Assembly (NCBI GenBank): GCA_002366595.1
Contig: DFBK01000030.1
Location: 52,917 to 67,289 of the forward strand
Direction: 5' to 3'
Length of the DNA: 14,373 nucleotides
Source of the DNA: Anaerolineales bacterium UBA3082
GTDB taxonomy: Bacteria > Chloroflexota > Anaerolineae > UBA7937
Each line of letters opens with the position of its first letter. Position 1 is the stretch's first letter. This document shows positions 6,273-13,947 of the stretch, in pieces. Under the pieces are notes generated by a model that made no database searches, was not told the DNA's origin, and saw nothing but the letters and a program-made list of their open reading frames with translations. Made by a program: the position numbers and the translations under genes.

Positions 6273-6301
6273 TTGAAGATTACCTCTTGATATGATATTA
6301 T
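6273..6301 (+). promoter_or_regulatory. Promoter of the formimidoyltransferase-cyclodeaminase gene
   Basis: TTGAAG (6273-6278), 17 nt, TATTAT (6296-6301). The predicted start near 6308 leaves a leader of about 33 nt with GGGAGG/GGAGG before the ATG at 6341. Its -35 box is 2 nt from the -35 box of the divergent promoter, so one bound protein could affect both. Confidence 0.8.
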
Positions 6302-6340
6302 GGCTTTGAGGCTGACCATTCATGGGGAGGGAGGATACCG

Positions 6341-7876
6341 ATGAGAAGGCTCGTGGAATGCGTCCCCAACTTCAGCGAAGGGGGAAGAAAAGAAGTCATC
6401 GATCAAATAGTGGCCGAGATCACAGAAGTTAAGGGGGCCCAATTCTTGGATGTCCAGATGGACGCCGATCACAACCGGGCGGTGGTGACCTTTGCTGGCC
6501 AGCCGGGGCCGGTGGAAGAGGCAGCCTTCCGCGCCGTGAAAAAGGCGGCGGAACTGATAGATATGGAAGGGCATCAGGGGGAACACCCCAGGATAGGCGC
6601 CACGGATGTGGTGCCCTTCGTCCCCCTGAGAGGGGTCACTATGGAAGAGTGCGTCCAGATGGCTAAGCGGCTAGGGGAGCGGATAGGCGTCGAACTCTCC
6701 ATACCGGTCTACCTCTACGAGAAAGCCGCCACTAGACCAGAGAGAAAAGATTTGGCCTATATCCGCCGTGGCGAATACGAGGGACTCAAGGAGACGATCG
6801 AGACCGATCCCGATCGGGAGCCAGACTACGGCCCAAGACAGTTAGGCAAGGCCGGGGCCACGGTGGTGGGAGCCCGCGACCCTCTCATCGCCTATAACGT
6901 TTATTTGAATACCGACGAGGTGGAGATCGCCCAAAAGATCGCTAGAGCCATCCGCTACTCCTCTGGAGGCCTAAGATATGTTAAAGCCCTAGGACTCTAT
7001 ATCGCTCAGCGGGGTTTGGCCCAGGTCTCTATGAACATGACCAACTATCACCAGACGCCTCTCCATCGCGTTTTCGAGATAGTCAGACGAGAGGCGGCCC
7101 GGTACGGGGTAACGGTGGTGGGGAGCGAGATCGTGGGGCTGGTGCCGGAGGGAGCCCTCCTAGGAAGCGCGGAATACTATTTGCGACTGGAAGATCTCTC
7201 CGAGGAGCAACTTCTGGAGAGGCAACTGGAGGTGCCAGAGGAGGCTCTGGTAGCAGAGCCCAAGGCGGATATGAGGGCCTTCTTGGAGGAGGTGGCAAGC
7301 CCTTCGCCCACCCCGGGGGGAGGGAGCGTGGCCGCTTTATCTGGGGCTTTGGCCGCCGCCCTAGCCAGCATGGCTTGCCAATTGACGGTGGGGAAAGAGG
7401 AGTACACCGAGGCGGAGAAGGAGATGATGGCGGCCTTGGAGCAGGCACGAGGTCTCCAGAAGGATCTCTTCGCCTTTATCGAGGAAGATGCCCAAGCCTT
7501 CGAGGCGCTCCTGGCGGCCTACAGGCTGCCCCAGGATAGGGAAGAGGAAAAAGAGAGCCGGGCGATGGCTGTTCAGATGGCCCTCCGTGGTGCGGCCAGC
7601 GTCCCTCTGGTCGTGGCCGATAGGGCGGTGAAAGTCTTAGAGGTCTTGCTCACCGTGGCCGAGAAAGGGAAGCCTAACGTCCTGCCCGACGCGGGGACGG
7701 CTGCCCAGATGGCGAAGGCCGCAGTGCACGGCGCAGCCCTCAACGTGCGAACCAACGCCACTTCCCTCGCCGATGAGGAACTGGCCAGGGCCTTCGAGGA
7801 GCAGATAGGGGGCTTCGAAGCGAGAGCAGAGGAACTGATGGCTCAGATCGAGGATTTGCTAAAGGCTCGCCTATAA
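6341..7876 (+). CDS. ftcD: Bifunctional glutamate formimidoyltransferase / formimidoyltetrahydrofolate cyclodeaminase
   Basis: 511 residues, the length of fused FTCD. The formimidoyltransferase part (about 1-300) begins RRLVECVPNFSEGG and carries DADHNRAVVTFAG (41-52), GEHPRIGATDVVPFVPLRGV (80-99, with the catalytic-type His82) and AGATVVGARDPLIAYNVYLN. The C-terminal cyclodeaminase (about 310-500) shows SPTPGGGSVAALSGALAAAL (321-340) and a helical bundle with NVLPDAGTAAQMA. It transfers the formimino group of formiminoglutamate to tetrahydrofolate, then releases ammonia to give 5,10-methenyl-THF. This completes histidine breakdown begun by the hut genes nearby. It lies alone on the plus strand and its stop overlaps the end of the opposing PHP gene by 6 bp. 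All motifs look intact. Confidence 0.96.
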   Translation: MRRLVECVPNFSEGGRKEVIDQIVAEITEVKGAQFLDVQMDADHNRAVVTFAGQPGPVEEAAFRAVKKAAELIDMEGHQGEHPRIGATDVVPFVPLRGVTMEECVQMAKRLGERIGVELSIPVYLYEKAATRPERKDLAYIRRGEYEGLKETIETDPDREPDYGPRQLGKAGATVVGARDPLIAYNVYLNTDEVEIAQKIARAIRYSSGGLRYVKALGLYIAQRGLAQVSMNMTNYHQTPLHRVFEIVRREAARYGVTVVGSEIVGLVPEGALLGSAEYYLRLEDLSEEQLLERQLEVPEEALVAEPKADMRAFLEEVASPSPTPGGGSVAALSGALAAALASMACQLTVGKEEYTEAEKEMMAALEQARGLQKDLFAFIEEDAQAFEALLAAYRLPQDREEEKESRAMAVQMALRGAASVPLVVADRAVKVLEVLLTVAEKGKPNVLPDAGTAAQMAKAAVHGAALNVRTNATSLADEELARAFEEQIGGFEARAEELMAQIEDLLKARL

Positions 7877-8447
7877 TCGCTTTAGAAACCTACGGGCACA
7901 CCAGATGAGGTATGTGAGGCCGGCGAAGATATAAGGAGTTCGCCGGCCAAATATTTGGGCCTGGCGGAGGTTTTCCAAGAGCTCCTGGGGGGTAGAGAAG
8001 GGGGCTATCTTTTTTGCGTTCTCGTTATCGGATTGATGACGGATGCGGGCGTTAAACCCCTCTATTATATCCACCTTCCCTATGATAGATACCAGGGCCT
8101 CTTTTCCTATGTTCCTGGGTACATCTCTAGCCAAGGGGTGAGTGGCGTAGACTAGGCCTCCTTGCTCCTTGATCTTACTCACCATCTCTCTTAGGGGTAG
8201 CCCTGGAGGGATCCTCTCCTTAAGGAAGAACCCCCCCTATCTCTCCCGCTTCGGTGAGCACCTCCTCTCCCGCTATCACTGGAAAGGGAGCGACCTCGGA
8301 CAGCCTGAGGGCCCCTTCTATTTCGCTATGGTCTAGGACGGCGATGGCATCTACCTTGTTGTTCCACTGGACAGCCCTCATCACCGCCTCAAGGGACATC
8401 CAGCAGTCGAAAGAGAAAGCGGTGTGGACGTGGAGGTTGATACGCAA
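7871..8447 (-). pseudogene. PHP-domain phosphoesterase-like gene, frameshifted and internally deleted
   Basis: A TTG at 8447 (AAGGAGG 10 nt upstream, inside a copy of the hutI tail) starts MRINLHVHTAFSFDC, with the HxH metal motif (His6, His8), then VLDHSEIEGA (His40) and AGEEV (Glu61). The frame ends after EIGGVLP. Removing one G from the G7 run (8231-8237, C7 on the plus strand) restores EIGGFFLKERIPPGLPLREM and the downstream frame with GGLVYATHP (PHP histidine) and DIIEGFNAR. The usual late block containing GSDAH is missing between NENAKK and IAPFSTPQELLENL, so some metal ligands are lost even without the frameshift. It would be 191 residues after correction. The family includes hydrolases such as histidinol-phosphatase and YciV-type RNases/nucleotidases; the role here is unknown. 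Confidence 0.75.
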
Positions 8448-8464
8448 GGTCAGTCAGCCTCCTT
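8430..8464. repeat. 35-bp direct repeat, copy A
   Basis: This matches copy B (9212-9246) at 32 of 35 positions. On the minus strand it contains a version of the last codons of hutI (AAG GAG GCT GAC TGA) followed by the TTG start and first codons of the PHP gene. Confidence 0.85.
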
Positions 8465-8531
8465 GAACCAGCAGCACCTTTAACCCCACCCGCAGCGCCG
8501 GGTGATCATCGGTCAATAGAACACGAATGGT
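8454..8531 (-). pseudogene. Fragment of a NarL-type response regulator receiver domain
   Basis: Twenty-five codons between a TAA (8532-8534) and a TGA (8454-8456), starting TIRVLLTDDHPALRVGLKVL. The pattern (I)RVLL-DDHP--R-GL--LL is the beginning of NarL/FixJ-type response regulators, including the paired acidic residues of the phosphorylation pocket. The phospho-acceptor Asp and the rest of the domain and the DNA-binding part are missing. No normal start codon is visible (an ATT stands near the expected start). The fragment breaks off exactly at repeat copy A, so it was probably cut when the lipoprotein cassette joined the PHP gene. Confidence 0.65.
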
Positions 8532-8557
8532 TTAGAGCGTCGGCCTTCCTCTTATCA

Positions 8558-9190
8558 CTACCATTCCTCGCTTTCCAGCACATGGCCATTCGCATCCAAC
8601 AACTCGATACGCCGCACTTCCAGGGTCTCCGGACGTGCCAGGAGAAACGAACCGTCCTTCAGGGGCACAACGTCAATTTGCCCGTCAGACCACACGATGT
8701 GAACAGCGTCGCCACGATGACTGAGTCCAGAAGCGGTGGTCAAACTGGTGATGTTGCCCCCCACGGTGTACCCCGCGACGAATGTATCGGCTGCGATCTC
8801 ACACCCAAAGAGAGGCGGCTCCCACGAGGAAGGCAGCTCCTTTGGCCGTATGGTATGGAAGCCTGAAGCCTGTGCTCGCCAGCCCTTTCCTTCTGGCGTG
8901 ACAAAAGTAGTGGCCAAACAGTATGTGTCCGTTTCCTGCGATTTGGGACTCTGCCAGCGGTACAGCAAGACCAAACCTCCTGCCACTTCTTGTTCCTGTA
9001 AAACCTCGACGGACTCCTCGACATACCTATCAGCATGCGTCAACTTGCCAGGGAACTCAGTTAAGGCATCCAACGGGGTAGGATGAAACGGCCTGCCCCA
9101 GCCACTACAACCTGTTACGAGCAACACAATACTCAGAATCAAGGTCAGTAGGCACCCACTCGTCGTCCAAATAGTCCGCTTTACTCTCAT
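8558..9190 (-). CDS. Putative lipoprotein of unknown function
   Basis: 210 residues from ATG 9190, chosen because AAGGAGG lies 4-5 nt upstream and a signal peptide begins at once: MRVKRTIW, a hydrophobic core (about residues 13-25), and the lipobox VTGC with lipidated Cys28. An in-frame TTG at 9229 adds 13 residues that are the remains of the PHP gene start within repeat copy B, not a real N-terminus. The mature part has no family I recognise. It is likely beta-rich, with several Gly/Thr segments (VAGYTVGGNITSLT) and a C-terminal stretch ending GHVLESEEW. It is probably anchored to the outer face of the cytoplasmic membrane. It sits between hutI and the PHP gene but looks like an insertion into that operon. 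Its former partner may be the response-regulator fragment just downstream. Confidence 0.8.
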   Translation of the reverse strand: MRVKRTIWTTSGCLLTLILSIVLLVTGCSGWGRPFHPTPLDALTEFPGKLTHADRYVEESVEVLQEQEVAGGLVLLYRWQSPKSQETDTYCLATTFVTPEGKGWRAQASGFHTIRPKELPSSWEPPLFGCEIAADTFVAGYTVGGNITSLTTASGLSHRGDAVHIVWSDGQIDVVPLKDGSFLLARPETLEVRRIELLDANGHVLESEEW

Positions 9191-9211
9191 CCTGCCTCCT
9201 TCGAGGATAGA

Positions 9212-9246
9212 GTGGAGGTCGATTCGCAAGGTCAGTCAACCTCCTT
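9212..9246. repeat. 35-bp direct repeat, copy B
   Basis: This is the hutI-proximal copy. It contains the true hutI end (AAG GAG GTT GAC TGA) and then CC TTG CGA ATC GAC CTC CAC, matching the start of the PHP gene before diverging into the lipoprotein leader. It matches copy A at 32 of 35 positions; the copies lie 782 bp apart. Confidence 0.85.
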
Positions 9247-10485
9247 AGGCCAGACAGATTGACCTCCCTTGAAGACCCTGGCTACCAGGTTCCCACCGAA
9301 GCGGTAGGCCAAATCCCGGTAGTCGGAGGTCTCCAAGATAAGGATGTCGGCCTTCTTTCCCACTTCCAGGCTCCCCACCTCCGCGCTTTTTTCCAGGGCA
9401 TAGGCGGCGTTTAGGGTGGAAGCGACGATGGCTTCAGCAGGGGTCATACCCATCTTCCTCGCGGCCAGGGCGATGACGAACTGCATAGATTCGCACCAAC
9501 AAGTTCCGGGGTTAAGATCCGTGCCCAAAGCCACGCGCAGGCCCAACTCTATCATCCGCCTGGCAGGGGCGTAATGTTCCCCACCTAAGCCGAAGGGGGT
9601 GCCGGGAAGGAGCACGGCAACGGTCCCGGCCTCCGCCAGAAGCCTCAATTCCTCTTCAGGGGTACAGATCAGATGATCAGCGGATGTCGCTCCCAGTTCC
9701 GCCGCCAAGGCCGCCCCCCCCAAGGTTTTGAACTCATCGGCGTGGATCTTCAGACCCAGGCCCCAGGCTTTGGCTGCTTCAAGAATCCGCCGAGATTGGG
9801 CCAGGGTGAAAGCGCCCTCATCGCAGAAGACATCGCAGAAACACGCCCCCTCCTGGGCAGCCTGAGGAAGCATCTCCTTCACCACCACATCCAAATATTC
9901 TTCATTTCGCCCTTTGTATTCCTCGGGGATGGCATGAGCGCCGAGAAAGGTGGCTACCAAGTCGACAGGGTGGGTCCTATCGAGACTCTTAATCGCCTGC
10001 AACATCTTTAACTCCTGGGCCATGTTGAGTCCATAGCCGGTCTTGACCTCAGCGGTGGTGGTGCCATAAGCCAACATCCTATCCACCCGCTGCCAACTTT
10101 CAGCCAGCAACTCCTCCACAGTGGCCTGGCGAGTGGCCCGCACGGTGCTCATGATGCCCCCACCGGCGGCCATGATCTCTAGGTAGGTGGCTCCCTTCAG
10201 GCGCATCTCGAACTCATCGGCCCTAGAGCCTGCGAAGACCAGGTGGGTATGGGGGTCCACAAAGCCGGGCATAACTACCCGGCCAGAGGCGTCCAGTTCT
10301 TCCTTCGCCTCGGCCTGGGCTCTGACCTCTTTACTCTTGCCCACCAGGGCGATTCGGCCATCTTTTATAGCCAGGGCCCCATCTTCGATGAGGCCCAGAT
10401 CGCTCATGGCCGGGCCGGTCTTAGGGCCCGGAGAGGCGATGGTCAGAAGTTGCCCTGCGCTATGGATTAATAGATCGACCCTCAT
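9232..10485 (-). CDS. hutI: Imidazolonepropionase
   Basis: 417 residues. An amidohydrolase-superfamily metalloenzyme that opens imidazolone-5-propionate to N-formimino-glutamate, the third step of histidine breakdown. Motifs: PGFVDPHTHLVFAG with metal ligands His79 and His81, LKIHADEF (His248), SADHL (His271) and GTDLNPG (Asp323). The N- and C-terminal strands form the small composite beta domain usual in the family (VDLLIHSAGQLLT and KKADILIL...ARVFKGGQSVW). Numbering agrees with known HutI enzymes. It starts 29 nt after hutU, with AAGGGA upstream, and is the third hut gene of the operon. Its product is the substrate of the FTCD gene encoded on the other strand. Its last codons are duplicated 782 bp downstream. 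Confidence 0.96.
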   Translation of the reverse strand: MRVDLLIHSAGQLLTIASPGPKTGPAMSDLGLIEDGALAIKDGRIALVGKSKEVRAQAEAKEELDASGRVVMPGFVDPHTHLVFAGSRADEFEMRLKGATYLEIMAAGGGIMSTVRATRQATVEELLAESWQRVDRMLAYGTTTAEVKTGYGLNMAQELKMLQAIKSLDRTHPVDLVATFLGAHAIPEEYKGRNEEYLDVVVKEMLPQAAQEGACFCDVFCDEGAFTLAQSRRILEAAKAWGLGLKIHADEFKTLGGAALAAELGATSADHLICTPEEELRLLAEAGTVAVLLPGTPFGLGGEHYAPARRMIELGLRVALGTDLNPGTCWCESMQFVIALAARKMGMTPAEAIVASTLNAAYALEKSAEVGSLEVGKKADILILETSDYRDLAYRFGGNLVARVFKGGQSVWPKEVD

Positions 10486-10514
10486 GCGTCCCTTCGAGGA
10501 TGGCGTCCACCTGG

Positions 10515-12173
10515 CTATTTCATCATCGGTATCTTGAGGCCTTGCTTTTTGGCGGTCTCTATCGCCTCTGGATACCCGGCGTCCACGTGGCGGATGATCG
10601 CTGTCCAGGGGTCGGCGTTGAGGACCCTCTCCAATCGCACCGCCGCTTTTGGCGTCCCATCGGCAACGATCACCTGCCCGGCATGCTGGGAATAGCCGAT
10701 CCCCACCCCGCCACCATGATGGAAGGAGACCCAGGTGGCGCCGCAGACGGCGTTCAGGAGGGCGTTCAAGAGGGGCCAGTCAGAGATGGCGTCGGAGCCA
10801 TCCCTCATCCCCTCCGTCTCTCGGTTGGGGGAAGCAACGGAGCCTCCATCTAAATGGTCCCGCCCGATGACGATGGGGGCCGATATCTCTCCCCGACTGA
10901 CCATCTCGTTAATGAGAAGGCCGAATTTGGCCCGCTCACCATATCCCAACCAACAGATGCGGGCCGGCAACCCCTGAAACCTCACCTTCTTTTGGGCCAT
11001 CTCTATCCAACGCACCAGATGCTCATCGTAAGCGAACTCTTTAGTGACCACCTCATCGGTCCGGTAGATATCTTGAGGATCACCGGAGAGGGCCACCCAA
11101 CGGAAGGGGCCTTTCCCTTGGCAGAAGAGGGGCCGGATATAGGCCCGCACGAAACCGGGGTAGTCGAAGGCCTCCTTAACCCCAGCATCGAAGGCCCGTT
11201 GGCGTAGGTTGTTGCCGTAGTCGAAGACCACCGCACCCTGGGCCTGCATATTGAGCATCGCCTGGCAATGGCGGGCCATGGAGTCCATAGAACGACGGGT
11301 ATAGTCGGCAGGCTCCCGCTCCCGCAACTCCACCGCCTCCTCTAGGGTAAGGGTATGAGGCACATACATCAAGGGGTCATGGGCCGGGGTCTGGTCGGTG
11401 ACTACATCAGGGATTACCCCCTGCGCCACCAAAATGGGGTACACATCAGCAGCGTTGCCGATGAGTCCGATAGACCTCGGCTCCCCCTTATCTAGGGCCT
11501 CCTCCACCAACTTTAGGGCTTCATCCAACTCATCCACCACCAGGTCTACATAGGCCGTGTCCAACCTCCTTTGAGCCCGCCGGGGATCCACCTCCACGAT
11601 GAGCCCTACCCCCTCGTTCATAGTAATGGCCAAGGGCTGAGCACCCCCCATCTCGCCTAACCCAGCCGTGAGGATGAACTTCCCCTGGAGCGACCCGCCG
11701 AAATGTTTCTGGGCTGCGGCCCCCAGGGTCTCATAGGTCCCCTGCAAGATGCCCTGGGTGCCGATATAGATCCAACTTCCAGCGGTCATCTGGCCATACA
11801 TGATGAGCCCCTGCTGCTCCAGTTCCTCGAAATACTCCTGAGTAGCCCAGGCGGGCACTATGTTGGAGTTGGCCAGAAGGACCCGAGGGGCATCGGGGTA
11901 GGTCTTAAAGACCCCCACAGGCTTCCCCGACTGCACCAGTAGTGTCTCATCGTTCTCTAGTTCTTTGAGGGTGGCGATGATAGCCTCGAAGCACTCCCAG
12001 TTGCGAGCCGCCTTCCCTCTCCCACCATAGACGATGAGGTGGTCGGGGTCGCCGGCTACATCGGGGTCCAGGTTGTTCATCAGCATCCGCATGGCGGCCT
12101 CTTGCCCCCAACCTTTGCAGGTCAAGGTGGTGCCCCGAGGGGCCCTGACTAACCTCTTTGCCTTCACCGCCAT
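10515..12173 (-). CDS. hutU: Urocanate hydratase (urocanase)
   Basis: 552 residues, full length. An NAD+-dependent enzyme that hydrates urocanate to imidazolone-5-propionate, the second step of histidine breakdown; NAD+ acts here as an electrophile. Motifs: VYGGRGKAARNWE, QMTAGSWIYIGTQGI, the dinucleotide-binding GLGEMGGAQPLA (171-182, Glu where most have Gly), the active-site Cys407 in GLPARICWLGYG, VIGRDHLDGGSVASPNRETE, and WVSFHHGGGVGIGYSQHAG. GGGAGGTG lies about 4 nt before the ATG. It lies 133 nt downstream of hutH, a wide gap for an operon, and 29 nt upstream of hutI. Confidence 0.97.
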   Translation of the reverse strand: MAVKAKRLVRAPRGTTLTCKGWGQEAAMRMLMNNLDPDVAGDPDHLIVYGGRGKAARNWECFEAIIATLKELENDETLLVQSGKPVGVFKTYPDAPRVLLANSNIVPAWATQEYFEELEQQGLIMYGQMTAGSWIYIGTQGILQGTYETLGAAAQKHFGGSLQGKFILTAGLGEMGGAQPLAITMNEGVGLIVEVDPRRAQRRLDTAYVDLVVDELDEALKLVEEALDKGEPRSIGLIGNAADVYPILVAQGVIPDVVTDQTPAHDPLMYVPHTLTLEEAVELREREPADYTRRSMDSMARHCQAMLNMQAQGAVVFDYGNNLRQRAFDAGVKEAFDYPGFVRAYIRPLFCQGKGPFRWVALSGDPQDIYRTDEVVTKEFAYDEHLVRWIEMAQKKVRFQGLPARICWLGYGERAKFGLLINEMVSRGEISAPIVIGRDHLDGGSVASPNRETEGMRDGSDAISDWPLLNALLNAVCGATWVSFHHGGGVGIGYSQHAGQVIVADGTPKAAVRLERVLNADPWTAIIRHVDAGYPEAIETAKKQGLKIPMMK

Positions 12174-12306
12174 CTTTCACCTCCCTTAAAACTTCCGGCT
12201 GTGATAACCGCCCCTTGTTTCACCTTCTTGAAACCATGGTTTTTGGCCTGATGTGAAGTATATTTGACCATCTGACATCGTACTGCGCCGTTGCCTATAG
12301 CGGCTG
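12174..12306 (-). promoter_or_regulatory. hutH-hutU spacer, no clear promoter
   Basis: A 133-nt spacer holding a perfect 12-bp palindrome AAACCATGGTTT (12231-12242) that could be an operator or chance. On the minus strand a TTGACA overlaps the hutH stop, but no matching -10 box follows at 16-18 nt. A 35-codon frame (12271-12164) runs into the hutU start without a good ribosome site. I see no terminator. Confidence 0.3.
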
Positions 12307-13845
12307 TCAAAGCCTGTTCAATGCTTCTGAAACTCTGTTTACCAACTCGCCACTACCTACCAATTGTCGTAGGGCCTCAATATAGGGATACATAACCGTG
12401 TCTTTCTCGATGAAAGGCACGAGTTCCCTGATGGCTTGATAAGCAGGAGCCGTGCCTTGGCCTAGCTTGAGGGCTTTCTTCTGACGACGGAAATCTATAG
12501 CCTGAGCCGCGGCCATCAACTCCAGGGCCAAAATGGTCTCCATATTGCCTGTGACTTCTCGAGCCTGGCGGGCGGCGATGGTCCCCATGCTCTGATGATC
12601 CTCGGTGTTGGCCGAGGTGGGGATGTTATCCACGCTAGCAGGGTGAGCCAACCCCTTGTTCTCCGAGACCAAGGCGGCAGCGGTATATTGGAGAAGCATA
12701 AGGCCGGAATTAACCCCTCCCTCCTCGATCAGAAAGGCGGGCAAAAGCCCCCCGTTTAGAGCGGGGTCCAGAAGCCGCGCCAGTCGCCGCTCAGAGATAT
12801 TGCCCAAATCGGCTATAGCCGTAGCCAGGTAGTCCATGGCTAAGGCTACGGGCTCCCCGTGGAAGTTGCCCCCGGAGAGGGCTAAAGGCTCTCCATCCTC
12901 CCAAAAGAGGAGCGGGTTATCGTCGGCAGAGTTGAGTTCGATCTCCACCACCCGATGGGCGTAGGCCACCCCATCCCGCACCGCCCCATGGACTTGGGGG
13001 ATACAACGCAAACTATAAGCATCCTGCACTCTATAGGGGTCATATCCCCGCACTAGTTCGCTACCTTCAAGAAGGCGACGAATATAATCTGCGCATTCTA
13101 TCTGATAGGGATGGGGACGGAGTTGATGGATCCGATCTTCAAAAGGCTGGGGGGTCCCCTCTAAAGCCTCCAGGCTTAAAGCACCTGCGACATCGGCCAC
13201 AAGGGTGAGGTTCTGGGCTCGATGGATGGTCAACGCTCCTATGGCGGTCATCACCGCGGTGCCGTTGGTCAAAGCCACCCCCTCCTTAGGCCCTAATTCA
13301 AGAGGGGCTAACCCAGCCCTTCTCATCGCCTCGCCCCCGGTCACCCTTTCCCCTCGATAATAAGCCTCTCCCTCACCTATGAGCACCAGGCTCATATGGG
13401 CCAGAGGGGCCAAGTCTCCTGAGGCGCCCAGGGAGCCTTGAGAGGGAACTACGGGGATAAGGCCACGATTTATCGTCTCCAGTAACGTTTCCAGTGTCTC
13501 GAGGCGAACCCCCGAATACCCTTGGGCTAACGTATTAGCCCGAATGAGCATCAGGGCTCGCACCGTCCCCTCATCCAAAAGGGGCCCTACGCCCACGGCG
13601 TGGCTGAGGATGATGTTCCGCTGCAAAGTGGCCGCCTGTTCCCGCTCGATGATCCTGTCTGCGAAGCGGCCGAACCCGGTGGTGACGCCATATACCACTT
13701 TCCCGCTCTCCAACAGCCTCTCTACCGCCTGACGGGAACGGCGCACCTTATCCTGGGAGGCCAGTTCCACCACCGTTCCTCCCTCAGCCACCGCCACTAC
13801 ATCTTCGATGGTGAGGTGATCGCCATCGATCACTACCTCTCGCAT
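12307..13845 (-). CDS. hutH: Histidine ammonia-lyase (histidase)
   Basis: 512 residues. It removes ammonia from L-histidine to give urocanate, the entry step of the pathway. The Ala141-Ser142-Gly143 triad in GSLGASGDLAPLAHMSL forms the MIO electrophile by self-cyclisation, as in all aromatic ammonia-lyases. Tyr52 in VYGVTTGFG, the NGTAVMTA region, the YSLRCIPQVHGA stretch, the substrate loop SADNIPTSANTEDHQSMG-like segment (VDNIPTSANTEDHQSMG) and other family residues are present. Numbering is within one residue of Pseudomonas HutH. It is first of hutH-hutU-hutI, with an extended -10 promoter and a very short leader. GAGGAGGGGAG directly precedes the ATG. Confidence 0.97.
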   Translation of the reverse strand: MREVVIDGDHLTIEDVVAVAEGGTVVELASQDKVRRSRQAVERLLESGKVVYGVTTGFGRFADRIIEREQAATLQRNIILSHAVGVGPLLDEGTVRALMLIRANTLAQGYSGVRLETLETLLETINRGLIPVVPSQGSLGASGDLAPLAHMSLVLIGEGEAYYRGERVTGGEAMRRAGLAPLELGPKEGVALTNGTAVMTAIGALTIHRAQNLTLVADVAGALSLEALEGTPQPFEDRIHQLRPHPYQIECADYIRRLLEGSELVRGYDPYRVQDAYSLRCIPQVHGAVRDGVAYAHRVVEIELNSADDNPLLFWEDGEPLALSGGNFHGEPVALAMDYLATAIADLGNISERRLARLLDPALNGGLLPAFLIEEGGVNSGLMLLQYTAAALVSENKGLAHPASVDNIPTSANTEDHQSMGTIAARQAREVTGNMETILALELMAAAQAIDFRRQKKALKLGQGTAPAYQAIRELVPFIEKDTVMYPYIEALRQLVGSGELVNRVSEALNRL

Positions 13846-13862
13846 CTCCCCTCCTCTTATTT

Positions 13863-13871
13863 ATTATACCA
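13863..13871 (-). promoter_or_regulatory. hutH promoter (extended -10)
   Basis: The minus strand reads TGGTATAAT: a perfect TATAAT (13868-13863) with the TGn extension. No good -35 box exists at 16-18 nt, which fits an extended -10 promoter or one that needs an activator. The predicted start near 13856 leaves a leader of only about 11 nt containing the ribosome site. There is therefore no room for a transcribed attenuator or HutP-type antiterminator site. Confidence 0.6.
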
Positions 13872-13894
13872 CCGAGAGAAGCGAACGAGAAACC

Positions 13895-13928
13895 AAAAAA
13901 GAGCCGCCTATCATATGATAGGAGGCTC
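13895..13928 (-). terminator. Intrinsic terminator
   Basis: A near-perfect 28-nt palindrome (13901-13928; arms GAGCC and CCTATCAT with one internal mismatch) is followed on the minus strand by six T residues (13900-13895). It lies about 20 nt after the end of the small cysteine-rich gene, ending that transcript just before the hutH promoter. Confidence 0.88.
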
Positions 13929-13947
13929 AGGCCCTTTGAAGAATCCG

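Noticed and set aside
7083..7448. Proline/arginine-rich minus-strand frames inside the FTCD gene
   Set aside because: They come from the GC-rich coding strand of FTCD and have no ribosome site or motif.
10187..10537. Long plus-strand frames opposite hutI and hutU
   Set aside because: They are shadows of well-supported genes; their amino acid composition shows no family motifs.
12164..12271. 35-codon frame between hutH and hutU
   Set aside because: It has no clear ribosome site, no recognised motif, and overlaps the hutU start; it is probably a chance open frame.
13846..13862. HutP-type antitermination leader before hutH
   Set aside because: The predicted leader is only about 11 nt, and the terminator lies upstream of the promoter, so it serves the previous gene.
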